This document shows, piece after piece, positions 10,844 to 21,878 of a DNA stretch of 64,000 nucleotides. Every line of letters starts with the position of its first letter. The first letter of the stretch is position 1. Below the pieces are notes generated by a model. It was given only the letters and a program-made list of their open reading frames with translations. It did no database searches and had not been told where the DNA came from. The DNA lies in assembly GCA_963971225.1 (NCBI GenBank), contig OZ020267.1, positions 113,780,936 to 113,844,935 on the forward strand. The letters are read 5' to 3'. A program made the position numbers and the translations under genes. Source of the stretch: Melieria omissa. Its lineage: Eukaryota; Arthropoda; Insecta; Diptera; Ulidiidae.

Positions 10844-13818
10844 TGTAAAAACCAAATATATAATAAAATATTTTTTTTTAATTTTCCCTTCATTGCTAAA
10901 TTTTAATTCCATTGCACCACAAGTAAAATTACAAAATTGTATTTTTCCAATTGCCACACGTCGTTGCATGTAAATGCCATGAGGTCACATGCCAACCAAG
11001 TCCGGTTCGTGACTGACCGAACTTAATTTCCCGCCTAACTAGTGTGTTATTAATTAATTTCATTGCCACCCTTTTCAGCAAACGAAAACAGCACCAGTGA
11101 AATATTACAAAAAGCCGCAGCGCAATTTCCACCAGCCGACCGGCCCCCAACCAACCAACCAACCGGCCAACTGGCCAACCGGTCAAGTTGTGCAAATATT
11201 TGCACACTGAATGCTCACTTAATATTAACAAATTTCATTATGAATTTAGTCATTGCCATACAGTGCACCACGCCAAGTGCAAGACATACAAATTGATTAA
11301 GCCTCGAGTTGTTGTGATTACTTAAGCACCAATGTTGGCCAAGACAAAAAGTGCCAACCATGAAATATGCATGAAATTGTGTAATTGAGAAAATTCCAAT
11401 TATGAGACAAGCTAAATAGTTATGACACCTACACAAACACACCTACACATTTACATACATAAGTAGAGATGTATTGCGTTGGCTTAGGTTGCAATATGTA
11501 ATCGCAACTGGCCATACGGAGCACATGAAACATTAGCAATGTGTTGGTGGTTAGGGTTGAAGCGCTAAACTGCGCGCAGAATGCTGAGAGATTGTGGTCG
11601 CGCGACGCTTGGCAGCCAGCGATATGCGCCGACACACTCACCGGCGCTGCTTAATCCGCTTCACCGTAAGCTGTGCGCCACGAGGACATTCGCTAATTGA
11701 ATGTCAGAAAATTGTTGCACGCTAGTCGAGCGAGTAAAGTAAATAAACTTTTTCAGCATTTAAGCGAAACTCGGGACGCACAGACAGCCTGACAGCCAGA
11801 TACGCTGCAGCGGGCACGCCTCGACACAGTTAATAACACTTTACGTCTGCGCTTACGCTCGACGTGCAGCGCACGTAACTTACTTAGCCATGACAAGTGA
11901 TGCTAAATGAGAAGGAAACGTAACAAGTGTTGCGCTCAAAGATGCAAAACTTCAACTGCAGCCAAGTTGAATTTCATTGGTACAAAGTCGGCAGTGATGG
12001 CATCAAGTCAAAGCAGGTTTTTACACACTTTCGAAAAGCTGTCAGTGAAAGGAATGAAATTTTATTAATTGATTGTGAGATTTAAATAAAAAAATATTTA
12101 TAAAATAAATACAAATTATTGTATGAACACATTTATCTAACCTCACTTTTACTCAGCCTTAAAGCTTTTCGTTTTCAAGACTTTGTTTGTGTGGCCTTTA
12201 TGCCACTCCGACCCAAACTTGTGGTCACTCAAAGCAATATAAATCCACACTCACATTTATTCTTCATTAATTGATTGCTGGTGCAAAATATTCGGACATT
12301 GGCATCGGCCACGATACCCTCTTATCGGTATATATCATCCGGAATGCTGCAACGTTGGGCTCGAAAAAGTGCTGTGTGATTACATTTATTGAATTTAATT
12401 TCATTTCAAAAACAAAGTAAAAGCTAAGCCAACACCAGCGTCTTCATCAACAGAAACCAAAACACACAAGCACACACAAACACACACACACACACACATA
12501 CCCACCAAATAACGGAAATTGTAAGTAAAACGAGCCTAGGTGCTAACAGCAATGTTCGAAAACCTTCAAAACTGCTTAGCCGGCTGGTAGTAAAGGAAAA
12601 AGAGAGAGACAGCTGCAACCAAGAAAGCAGGAAATTCGTAGTGTGGAGGGGCGAGAAAAGTAAAGTGGCAGCCGGCAGCCGCACATGCCGTCACCGCGGC
12701 GTGAAGCCACAACTTGGCTTACTTTCATCTCGCTTGTAGTGAAAAATGAAAAGGGATCTTTTAATTTCCTGCGGTAAATTTGCACTTAATGGTGCCGTAA
12801 TTAAATTCCTTACTTTCGGTGTTGGGAGCGTTTTGGCGCGTGAGCGCGTGTCTCCGTCGCACTAACGAAAATTGCTTGGCGCTTTAGTGAACGGTGCTAA
12901 TGTGCTGTGTGCACCTGCCCGCAGTCGACCGCCGAACGGGCTCATACGTGACGGCTGCATGGCAGACACAGTTGTTGTATTGTAAATTTTAGCTATTTTT
13001 AAACGCTGCAATCTACCGTCACCTAATGCGTTTTATAGTCTCTGGAGCGTCTGGCACACTGACATTGACTTTGAGTGTCGCTGCGGTGCTTTTGCGTGTC
13101 AATTTCGAGTCGCATTAGCTGACTAACTGATAGTGGAATATCGACCGGGGACATAACTGGTGTCCCTTTTCACTTGGGCGCTCATTAGGAGCGAAAGTGA
13201 TAGGCCAAAACTATATGCAAAATAATCGTTAACGACTGGGTGGGAATGTCAGTAAGTGACACGAACGCATGCATTAAGAATCGTTAAAGACTTAAAAAGT
13301 CATACGAGTTGAGAGCTCAATGTTCAATATTGGAGCTTAAGTGAAAAGTAAATGATTGGGAGATTTGCAATAACAACATAGCTTATGCTAAAAAGGTTGG
13401 ATTAAATGGGTTCGGTTGGATAACTAACGCTTAAAGAAAAGACACATATACATACATAATGTGTTAGAATCTCTACTAATCGAACCATTCTGAGTTGTTA
13501 AGTTTTAGTAGCTAAGCAACTTACGTACCGGCTGCAGTTAAGAAAATGCCTAAATAAATAAATGATTTTTTGAAAATTATGAGATCTTCTCGCTCTGAGA
13601 TTTCAGACAGTAGCGCTGACATTGCTCGACACTTGTGATCTGGCAATTTTACAACTAAAAACCATGCACAGTGATTCGACTTCATACAAGCGCGGAGCAA
13701 AACAAGAAGGAGTGGTCCGTTCTCCATAAAATTGTGTATACTAGTTAATCATGGTTTGCTAAATTGAAATCTTTATTTTGTTTTTCTTAAACTGTTGTAG
13801 GTTGGCAATGCCTGAGAC
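10844..13818. other. Single-copy-looking DNA
   Basis: Includes a CCAA/CCGG-rich patch at 11145-11185 and a long CA tract at 12466-12500. Some TATA- and homeodomain-like AT motifs are present, but none stands out. No coding region is supported. Confidence 0.5.
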
Positions 13819-13822
13819 TTAA

Positions 13823-14308
13823 CCCTTCACTGCATGGCATTGCATATATGCAATGTTAACTTTTCATAGATTTTGAAACTATTCTATTCAGCATTTTACA
13901 GTCGTTTATTCTTCAGTTGCATCTTTTATGTTAAACCAATTGATTACTAACGGAATTTTGCGATTAACATTGAAAGTATGCGCAAAAGAATCGAAAAAGC
14001 AACAAGTGTTTCGATTTGGTGAAATAATTTTGGTTATTGATGGCGATGGTGATATGGCGATCGCCTTCGCTCAGCTGTTAAGTGCATTAAATTACGAGTA
14101 TAAAGTGACGTCTGACCTCTGTTTGACTCCCCGTAGTTGTCAACACTAAAATATTGATAAAGCCGACTTTCATTTCGGCGGTAGCGCACTTTTTAGGATA
14201 CGGAAAATTCAACAAAATTTCATTTTTACCATCAGAACTTAACAAGCAACAAGAATTATATAACAGACAAGTTTTTTCTTCATGGAAATTAAATCATGCA
14301 ACGAAGGG
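13823..14308. mobile_element. TTAA-flanked piggyBac-like MITE, 486 bp
   Basis: TTAA at 13819-13822 and 14309-14312 brackets inverted ends CCCTTCACTGCATG / CCCTTCGTTGCATG. A TTAA target and CCC/CCY-type ends are characteristic of the piggyBac superfamily. An 18-bp perfect palindrome (CATTGCATATATGCAATG, 13838-13855) lies 15 bp inside the left end. The small open frame at 13928-14149 is not transposase-like. Confidence 0.8.
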
Positions 14309-14312
14309 TTAA

Positions 14313-14812
14313 ATTTGCAAATTTCGTCATTTTTGTAGAACTATAACACCAAGTGTGTTGGCTATATTTTTCAGATTTTACATTTAATCGGTAACGTCAA
14401 CATTGATTATTCCAAAGAGTAACAGAAATTGTCTTAAGACCCTCTGGTTTTGCAATAAAAACGATAATAATGGATGTATGTTTTGCATTTGTGCAGATTT
14501 TTTCATTTGCTATGCTGATTGCATACTTTTAGGGATAAATAAAATAAATTAAATTTTGTCGAAAAATACGTGTTTACCCCTATTCAAATTTAATTATTTT
14601 CTGAGATCGGAAGATATCGGAGGATGTAATTACATTATCCCACAAAGAAAGAATGCTTCTTAAAATAAAAAAATCCAGAAACATATTTTCAGAAACTTTT
14701 TAGATATTTTCCTCTAAGTTTTGCCAATTTTCAGATTTTTAATTTAGAAAATTATTTTGAATTAAAAGTGCACGCAAAATACACAAAAACATCAGTTTAA
14801 TTTGTGAGGAAG
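14313..14812. other. AT-rich DNA before the Tc1-like remnant
   Basis: No coding signal. It probably includes the eroded or deleted left end of the Tc1-like element, but the matching terminal repeat cannot be seen here. Confidence 0.4.
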
Positions 14813-15355
14813 ATGGTCAGTCGATTCAAAGAGTTCGGAAATGGTGACGACGAGCCGCGGAGAGGCAGGAAGAGAACCACTCAGAACAAAGCGGATAAGG
14901 CGATAGTCCGAATGTTTCATAACACTCCAACTCTTAGCCAGAAGCAAGCGAAGGAAACATTGTTGCAGAAGAGAGTCTGTTGTTCTGAAATCGGGCATTC
15001 CTCATAGAAATAAGATGTCGAAATCGCTTTTCGGTAAAAACATGTGGAAAATCGTCTGAAATAGGATAGAAAAAATTTGGGGTGGAAACACTGAATTGGC
15101 CATCTCCAAATACAGATGCAAACCCAATCGAAAATGTTTGGTCTTTAATGAAGCAAAAGCTTAGAGGAAAAATAATAGCAACAACAAAACAGCTCCTTTT
15201 GGCATTAAAACGGATTTCGAGAAGGGTTTGTTTGGAGTGCACTCAAAAATAAGCCAAAATTGTAACAAAAGATGCCAAGCTATTACTGACAACAACGGAG
15301 ACTGAACAAAGTTTTGATAATAATGCGAAAAATATTTTTGCACAGCAGAAAATAT
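14813..15355 (+). pseudogene. Tc1-like transposase remnant
   Basis: Two separated pieces of a Tc1-type transposase. Positions 14813-15007 encode the basic N-terminal DNA-binding part (MVSRFKEFGNG, then RRGRKRTTQNKADKA, then TLSQKQAKETLLQ). From 15091 the C-terminal part follows: LNWPSPNTDANPIENVWSLM, which matches the 'NWP...D-x-NPIENxW' signature holding the last catalytic glutamate of Tc1 DD34E enzymes. The middle, with the first two catalytic residues, is missing, and a stop interrupts 'LECTQK*AKIVTK'. The right inverted end is visible at 15399-15421, ending CACTG before TA; no left partner is found. This is an inactive, internally deleted relic. Confidence 0.8.
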
Positions 15356-15398
15356 ATATAATTCATTACTATACCTTCTTTTGTAAGTTTTGTAAGCA

Positions 15399-15421
15399 AC
15401 ACTTATTTTTGAAACGCACTG
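15399..15421 (-). repeat. Right terminal repeat of the Tc1-like element
   Basis: Read on the minus strand it starts CAGTGCGTTTCAAAAATAAG directly after a TA dinucleotide (15422-15423). CAGTG ends and a TA target are the usual Tc1 pattern. Confidence 0.55.
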
Positions 15422-15423
15422 TA

Positions 15424-15766
15424 TATCTACGAAGAAATATTTTGATTCCCAGTTTCCTGTTTAGGTTTCAATTTTTCACATTGTTAATTAGTCTGTAAGA
15501 ATTATATTCAAGGATTGAAATGAAGTAAATAAGTAAATAAATACGTAAATAGATCAATACATGAATATATAAATAAATATAAATATATAAATAAATAAAT
15601 ACATAAATAATGAAATCAGTGATGAAGTAAATTTTCCGTTAAATAGTTTCAGGAAGTGTCGCATTTCGGACCAATGGAATCATGCAACAGAGTCATACAA
15701 AGTTGAACCTCCTTGATCGATTTCTATGAACCATTCCAACGATATCATTTCTGGATCAAATGAGCT
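15424..15766. other. AT-rich spacer with (AAAT)-type runs
   Basis: Irregular AAATAAAT/ATATAAAT runs at 15525-15612. No gene. Confidence 0.5.
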
Positions 15767-15770
15767 TTAA

Positions 15771-16270
15771 CCCATATCGGCCCAATGTTCGATTAATCGA
15801 ACAGTAAATTTTAGCATTTTCCATAAATTTTTGTGGGCTCTTTTTTAAACTTTAAACGCGAAAGTTTTGCGTTGATGATGGTCTGATTTGTAGTAAATAA
15901 TAACAAAAGTTGACATGGGATATTTTGTATAACATGCGATAAATATATTAATTTCTCGCACCTCTTCCCAGTTGTATGAATTCCCCAAACAAAAGACATA
16001 ATTTCAAAAGCACCGAAAAACATTAAAAAACAATAATATTTAAAAAAGTCACTATGCTTAAAAATTGATCAAACTCTCGAAAATATATCTACACTTTTCC
16101 CATAAAACAAATATTATAGCCACAATATATATTTATAGTTAGGTGTTCGATTTATTAAACACCAAATATCTCGAAAACCAAAAATCGGAAAATTTTTTGA
16201 CCCCAAATTTGAATTGTCCGAATTGTATAAAGGTAAATAAAAAAAACTATTTCATTCGGGTTTATATGGG
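15771..16270. mobile_element. TTAA-flanked piggyBac-like MITE, 500 bp
   Basis: TTAA at 15767-15770 and 16271-16274. Both ends begin CCCATAT when read inward. A perfect 16-bp palindrome GTTCGATTAATCGAAC lies at 15787-15802, 16 bp inside the left end, and a related GTTCGATTTATTAAAC segment lies near the right end at 16146-16161. The layout is the same as in the MITE at 13823, although the sequences differ. Confidence 0.72.
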
Positions 16271-16274
16271 TTAA

Positions 16275-19200
16275 TCCACCATACAGTTCACATCCATCAC
16301 ATTCTACACCCAACTCTTTTGATTCACTGTTAAACTTCAGACACGCTTAGCAAAAATCCTTTATAAGTAATCCAAGTATGAAGAATTCTACGAATGCCGA
16401 AAGTTGGTTTTCAATTTTAGTCGCAAAGTAAATCACCGAAGTAGACGAATTGCTTTCATACTTTTTCGAAAAACTTCGCTCCGAGAAACGCTCAGTTCAT
16501 TTGGCAAATTAAGTGCGATGCATTGCAGTAATCAGCATAGCCAAACAGCATTTTTTTCTATGCCTGCAATTATGGCCAAAAACTCCGAGTCAACGTTCTG
16601 CTACAACACACAAATACGCTCGTCAATGCACAAACACTCACACAGCCAGACACTAGCACACACACACATACAAACGGGGCCACACTGCCATGCACATTGC
16701 TACATTATACGTCAGTGGCGTCGAGCTTTGTGTGCGAGCCAAAAGTTGCTTATGTATGATAAAATACTTTTAGGTGGCAGAGGACGAAGCAGCAGCAACA
16801 GCAGCACGGCAGGACTGCAAAATTATATTTTCCATGCTCGCACAAACGTCATCGCACTGATGCCATCCATCCAGCGCACCCTCACAGTTGTTTAATGGAC
16901 TGGCTGCAAAGTGTTTTGAATGTATCGTCTGATTTTGCTTACAAAGCGTAATTTTCACATGAGTGCAGGTGCTCGCCTACATAGATGTTTCTGTGTGTGT
17001 GTGGGTGTGTGAGTGCGAGTGTTTTTGTGTTGACTCGATATTATGCAAACATAATGGACAAACTGCTTCTGCTGAAGAAAATCAACATCGTAAAAATTGT
17101 GAAATGTTTTGTAAGTACGCAAATTGATTTCTGTGCTGGCGAAAAATGCAACGCCAGCACTTGTGGCGGCATTAAGCCATTCAATTGTGGCTCGTATATC
17201 TTCGATGTAGTCACTGCCGAAGATACAAATGAGTTGGATTGAGCAAATGAATTATGGATAATGCCGGCAGCGGCTGATGCCCGACGCCGATAAAGCGCCA
17301 ATGACATTACTCATAATTATGGCCAACATTACGTCTGAAGTAATGAAACACTTTGCTTTTGCAGCAGCACAGCAATTTTACTCGAATTGGGGTTGCCACA
17401 TAGTGGAAATTGATGCATAAATTTATAATTTATTGAATAGAATGGGGGGATTTACATGACGCTCAAGGAAGCGTTGAAAGGGTTGTGGTGAATGTTGAAT
17501 GATAATGATGCTTTAAAGTGGTAAATTATGGTCGCGATCAGTGGCAAATGGCTGATAATAATTGCTATGATAATTCCGAAATTAAAACAGATATTGAACT
17601 CAGCAACTTCACTGCCTCTATTTCATTGTCAGCAGGAAATGTTTTAAAAAATTCTAATATATCACAACTATGACTTAGCTTATGATATATTGAAAAAAAT
17701 TAACTTTATATATTCAATAATTTAGATATTCATCTGACAATGCCAATAACTTTGCCTTGTTTGTATTTTCACCACACACAATAAAGAGCGCACTGCCTTT
17801 CAAACCTTTGAAAAGGCTTCATCAAATTTCATTGTAGTCATTGTTCAATTAAAAAAAATACAAATAATAAATATAAATAAAACGAAATACCCAATATTCA
17901 AATTGTTTTTCGGTTTGGTCCCACTCGTTGCGGCATGCAAATGTTTTGTCTATTCATTGAAAAGCGCCCAACAATAGGCAGCAAATGTTTGCTGGCTACT
18001 TTTTACCATCTAGCACAATAAAATATCTGCCTGACATGATAAAGAAATTTGGAGGTTAAATGCTCTGACACACACACACACACAAACTGTCGTGCGCACA
18101 CGCCTAGTGGATCAAAAAGCGAAATAATAAATGAGTAAAGAGCAGCGCTTGAATGCGTCTGCTGCCTGTGATTGAGTACGTGTAGGATTTCCATCATATG
18201 CAAATATAATAAATAATTCAATTTTCACCACACTCCCACACACACACACACACACACCGACACGTCAAATGAAATATTTCATAATATTTTAGGGGAAAAA
18301 ATAAAGCAGAATACTTTTGCCCAACGGCCAATTGTGCACTATCGAAATGTGTAAATTTTGTATTAGCATAAAGGCAACACTCACTCACGCACACTCTCAC
18401 ACATACCTATGCAGCTACGCACAGCGGTACTTCGTGGCCAAACAAATTGTTTCGGCAAGAGTTATGGTCCATTTTTAATGCAAATGAATTTTATTGCCCC
18501 AAGCCAGACAGCAGAGCGACGCAGCGTGCGGCGCTACAGTTGTGCCGCCTGCGGGCTCCATGTGTGAATTGTGCATGATTTGTGGCAAAGTTATTGATTT
18601 GTTCCGCTTGCCCGAGAAGAATGAGTTGCTATTTTTTCTTTAGTTTTTATTGTTATTGCTGTAAGTGTTTGTGGTGTTTTAGCTTAAATTTATGACCAGG
18701 GGATTTGAAGCGATTGACTTTAAATTAATTGCATAACAAGTTGAACTATTTATTTGCTGTGCCCAAAGTGACAAGCAGTGTCGGTGGAGTTGTTATGTCG
18801 TTGGGTTGGTTTAAGAATACATTGAGTGAGTTTGGACAGTTTTGCCAACAAATAAATCAAACTTCCCTTATGTCCATTTTTATTTTGCGTTTTAGGTGAC
18901 GTATAAGTGATTTGTTGGTGCTTATGTGAGCTTACATGAGAAGACTGTCACTTGAGCCCAACATGGCGTATGAGCGATGCGATGGCGATTTTGAATATAT
19001 GAAGTATCGAATGTTACTCATACGCCAAGTTGCTTACTTATAAGAATAAGGGACACCAAATCAATCAATATTGAATGAAAAACTCAGCATACACTCTGGG
19101 TAAAAGGTTTGGTATTTATTTCATATTTTTTCAATGGTTTCTGCTGTAAGTCTGCACATGTATCTTAAAGGAATTTGAACTGCAATATGTACAAAATGGA

Positions 19201-20272
19201 TTAGGTGTCGAGTCTGAGTAGAAGGAACCTAATGAACTGCTTTGGCTTTGTTTGGTATGAAACTTTTCAATACTTTCACTGCTTGCGAAGTCTTTTTGTC
19301 AGTGCACAAAAGACGCTTCACTTAAGTAGACGCGCCACATAGTTGACGTTGCCACATAGTTGACGTCTGAACAAACCATTCCATAAGTGTCATGTTAAAC
19401 CAGCAGGACTCGAAAACCCAGATGTACAATAGAGTGGAATTAGTGTTGTATGGAGATTCTTAATAATGGGTTCTCGATGCTCATTACATGTGGGCAACAA
19501 TGCTGTCGCAAGGAGCGTGAAACTCATTAGAGACTATAATGACGCCTTGTGACATAGAAAACAAGTTTTGCTCCAAGCTGCTTACGCAAGGATTACCTAT
19601 ACCGGCTGAATAAAAAATTCAATAACCCACCTGTGCTATATGAAAAAATTTCAAAATAATTTGTTGTTTGAAAATACGTTCTGTACCAAAACCGACACTA
19701 AAAACGTGTCTACGTGTTTTACCTGCCAGGAAAAACGTGCTGTATCTGTAAAAAAACGCACGGCAATGCAGTTCCTGTGTTTTTCTAACATAAAATACAT
19801 TACGAAAATATACTTATATTTCTAGAGTACTGAAAGTAAATTTTAAATTTAACGACAACAAAAATAAAGGTTAATCGACACAAATAAATTGACACATTGA
19901 CAATTGCTACTCAGAGAAATAAGTGTACGTCATCTACCTGTTACACTTTATTGATTTCACTATGATAACTTCTATTTAACACTCACTTACGATTGCAATT
20001 ATATTCAAAGTAGGGAGGTTAGTGGGGTTTCGGCAATACATTCTGATTTTTGCTTTGTAGAAACCCAAAAGTTGATAACGTCACAAATCCGATCATATGG
20101 GAGACGCCCTCTGGTGGTGAATTTCTGAACCTTAATTAATTTTGTATTTTTGGTACTCAAGAATGTTGGTGATCGCTGAATAAATCATTTAAATCGGTTC
20201 AGTAGTTTCCGAGATAAAATGTTTTCTCGCTTACTTAACTACGACATCTACAAGTGGGAAGCCAATGGCATA
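16275..20272. other. Single-copy-looking DNA with CA/GT tracts
   Basis: CA or GT tracts at 16660-16672, 16993-17012, 18068-18084 and 18237-18257. A 10-bp inverted repeat GGCGTATGAG/CTCATACGCC occurs at 18965-18974 and 19017-19026. The 17-bp motif GCCACATAGTTGACGT is repeated directly at about 19335 and 19352. No gene is supported. Confidence 0.5.
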
Positions 20273-20600
20273 GAAAATGGTCAATTTTGTTTGGCAGCCC
20301 CCTTAAGACTTGGAGTTAGCGGGTAGGTATGTTTGAAAAAAACATTCGGAAAAGAAAATAAATGGGTGTCGGTCATACATTTGATACATCTGGGGGCAAC
20401 CTGGGAGCAATGGGAGCCAATTTTATAAAGACGACCATTTTGTATGGGAGCCCCATTAAGGGTTGGAGATAGGGGATGAGTGTGTTTGAAAGAAATGTTC
20501 AATAAGGAAAACTAGAGGAGTCGGTCTTAGATTTTAACCCCCTAAGAGCAACTTCTGACCAGCTCTGAAGAAATTTGTCGAATCTCCCAGCTTTTTTGTG
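20273..20600 (+). repeat. Two diverged direct repeats, ~157-bp period
   Basis: Blocks with 'ATTTTGTxTGG-AGCCCC-TTAAG-xTTGGAG' start at about 20283 and 20440, each followed by 'GTGTTTGAAA' and 'GTCGGTC'. This is probably part of an old dispersed repeat; nearby 'AAATCGGTTCAGTAGTTTCCGAGA' text is also repeat-like. It has no coding content. Confidence 0.5.
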
Positions 20601-21069
20601 AACTTTGACCTCGATGCAACGCCATTTAGCCCCACCCTAGCTCCAAAATTGTTTGACTCATGCACTTTTTTACTAAACCGCATAAAATGAGAGGTTACGG
20701 AGCATCGAAATCGAAAAAAGGTCCACTAATTCCAGTCTAATGTACAAACATGGGTGAACTCTGGGCTCGAATTCACAAGCTCGCTGAATGCAGTCAGACA
20801 AGTAGACATAACCAGTAGGCTGGAGTGAAAATGGCCAAAAAAAAATTTTTTTGGAATATCAATTAGCTAGATATCTCAAAATGTGCCAATACATCAATAT
20901 AAAGCTGTGTAAAAATTAAAAAGAAATTAAACAATTTTTTGATCTCCCATCGCAACTTTTAATTTCACAGTATTACGCGACATTAAAGATAGTCATCTTA
21001 AAATTCAATTAAAAATCAAATACGCTTCTAATTACAATATTTAATGATGTCAAAGTTATAAACACATGG
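20601..21069. other. AT-rich DNA, no feature seen
   Basis: Repeat-like, non-coding sequence between the diverged duplication and the 3' end of the degraded gene. Confidence 0.45.
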
Positions 21070-21865
21070 TTACAGGGTGAAGTGACAAAAATCACGTTTC
21101 GACTCGAACGCCGGCATTTGCTGACGAGAAGCAATGCGTGCACGGATGTCGCGTCGAAGTTAAGTTTTGCAGGAACCTTGAACCTCCGTATTTGTCCACT
21201 GGGGACTGCTGTAGCTCTGGCCTTCATCACTCGTCGTAAGCCCAGTTCACGTATATGTGGTCGATGGTCCGTCATCATGGCCAGGAGCACATTCTCCGGG
21301 TGAGAAAAGTACGCGTTACGGTGAATAACGGGGTCAACGATTCCCTTGAGTTTGGAGCTGAGGTAACGTGACTTGACAAGCATCTGGTGAATCCAGAGAA
21401 TCCGTGTGGGTCTGTCGTCCCGCCATCGAGTGACTGGAATAGATTAAGTCGCCGGATAACGCCCGATTTTTGTCCCGTGTTTACGTTTGTGCCGTCACAC
21501 CCGACAACTTTAATATTATCTGTCTTCGCATTTTGCTCTTTGATACTAGCGACTAAGTACTCAGCTATGTCTTTGCTGCAGCCTGATGACGGAGACGTAT
21601 GGTTGAAGTACGAAGAACCCGGCTCTGCGATGATGGTTATGTGTTCTTCCGATATGGTTTTTCTGTGGTACTTGTTGTCGACGGCGAGGACTTGTGTTAA
21701 AGTTTTATCCTTGCGGCCATCAAAAAATAGTCCATCTATGCCCTTGTGAGTGTGGTCGTCTTCATTCTGCCTCAGTTCCTTTCGAATTTTACTGCGTTTT
21801 CGACGGATTTTGCTTCGGTCGATTACTTTGGATCGGTCGTTGAGTGATACGAGACCAAGATCATG

Positions 21866-21878
21866 CAGAACTGTTGTT
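21866..21878. repeat. Target-site duplication, 3' side of retrotransposon
   Basis: CAGAACTGTTGTT, identical to 24314-24326. Together they bracket the non-LTR insertion. The sequence encodes ATTVL of the interrupted protein on the minus strand. Confidence 0.92.

Noticed and set aside
17054..17110. ATG followed by 19 codons and a perfect GTAAGT donor
   Set aside because: No TATA or initiator, preceded by a GT tract, and no support other than the donor hexamer.
18965..19026. 10-bp inverted repeat with a 42-bp loop
   Set aside because: The stem is too short and isolated for a miRNA precursor; likely chance.
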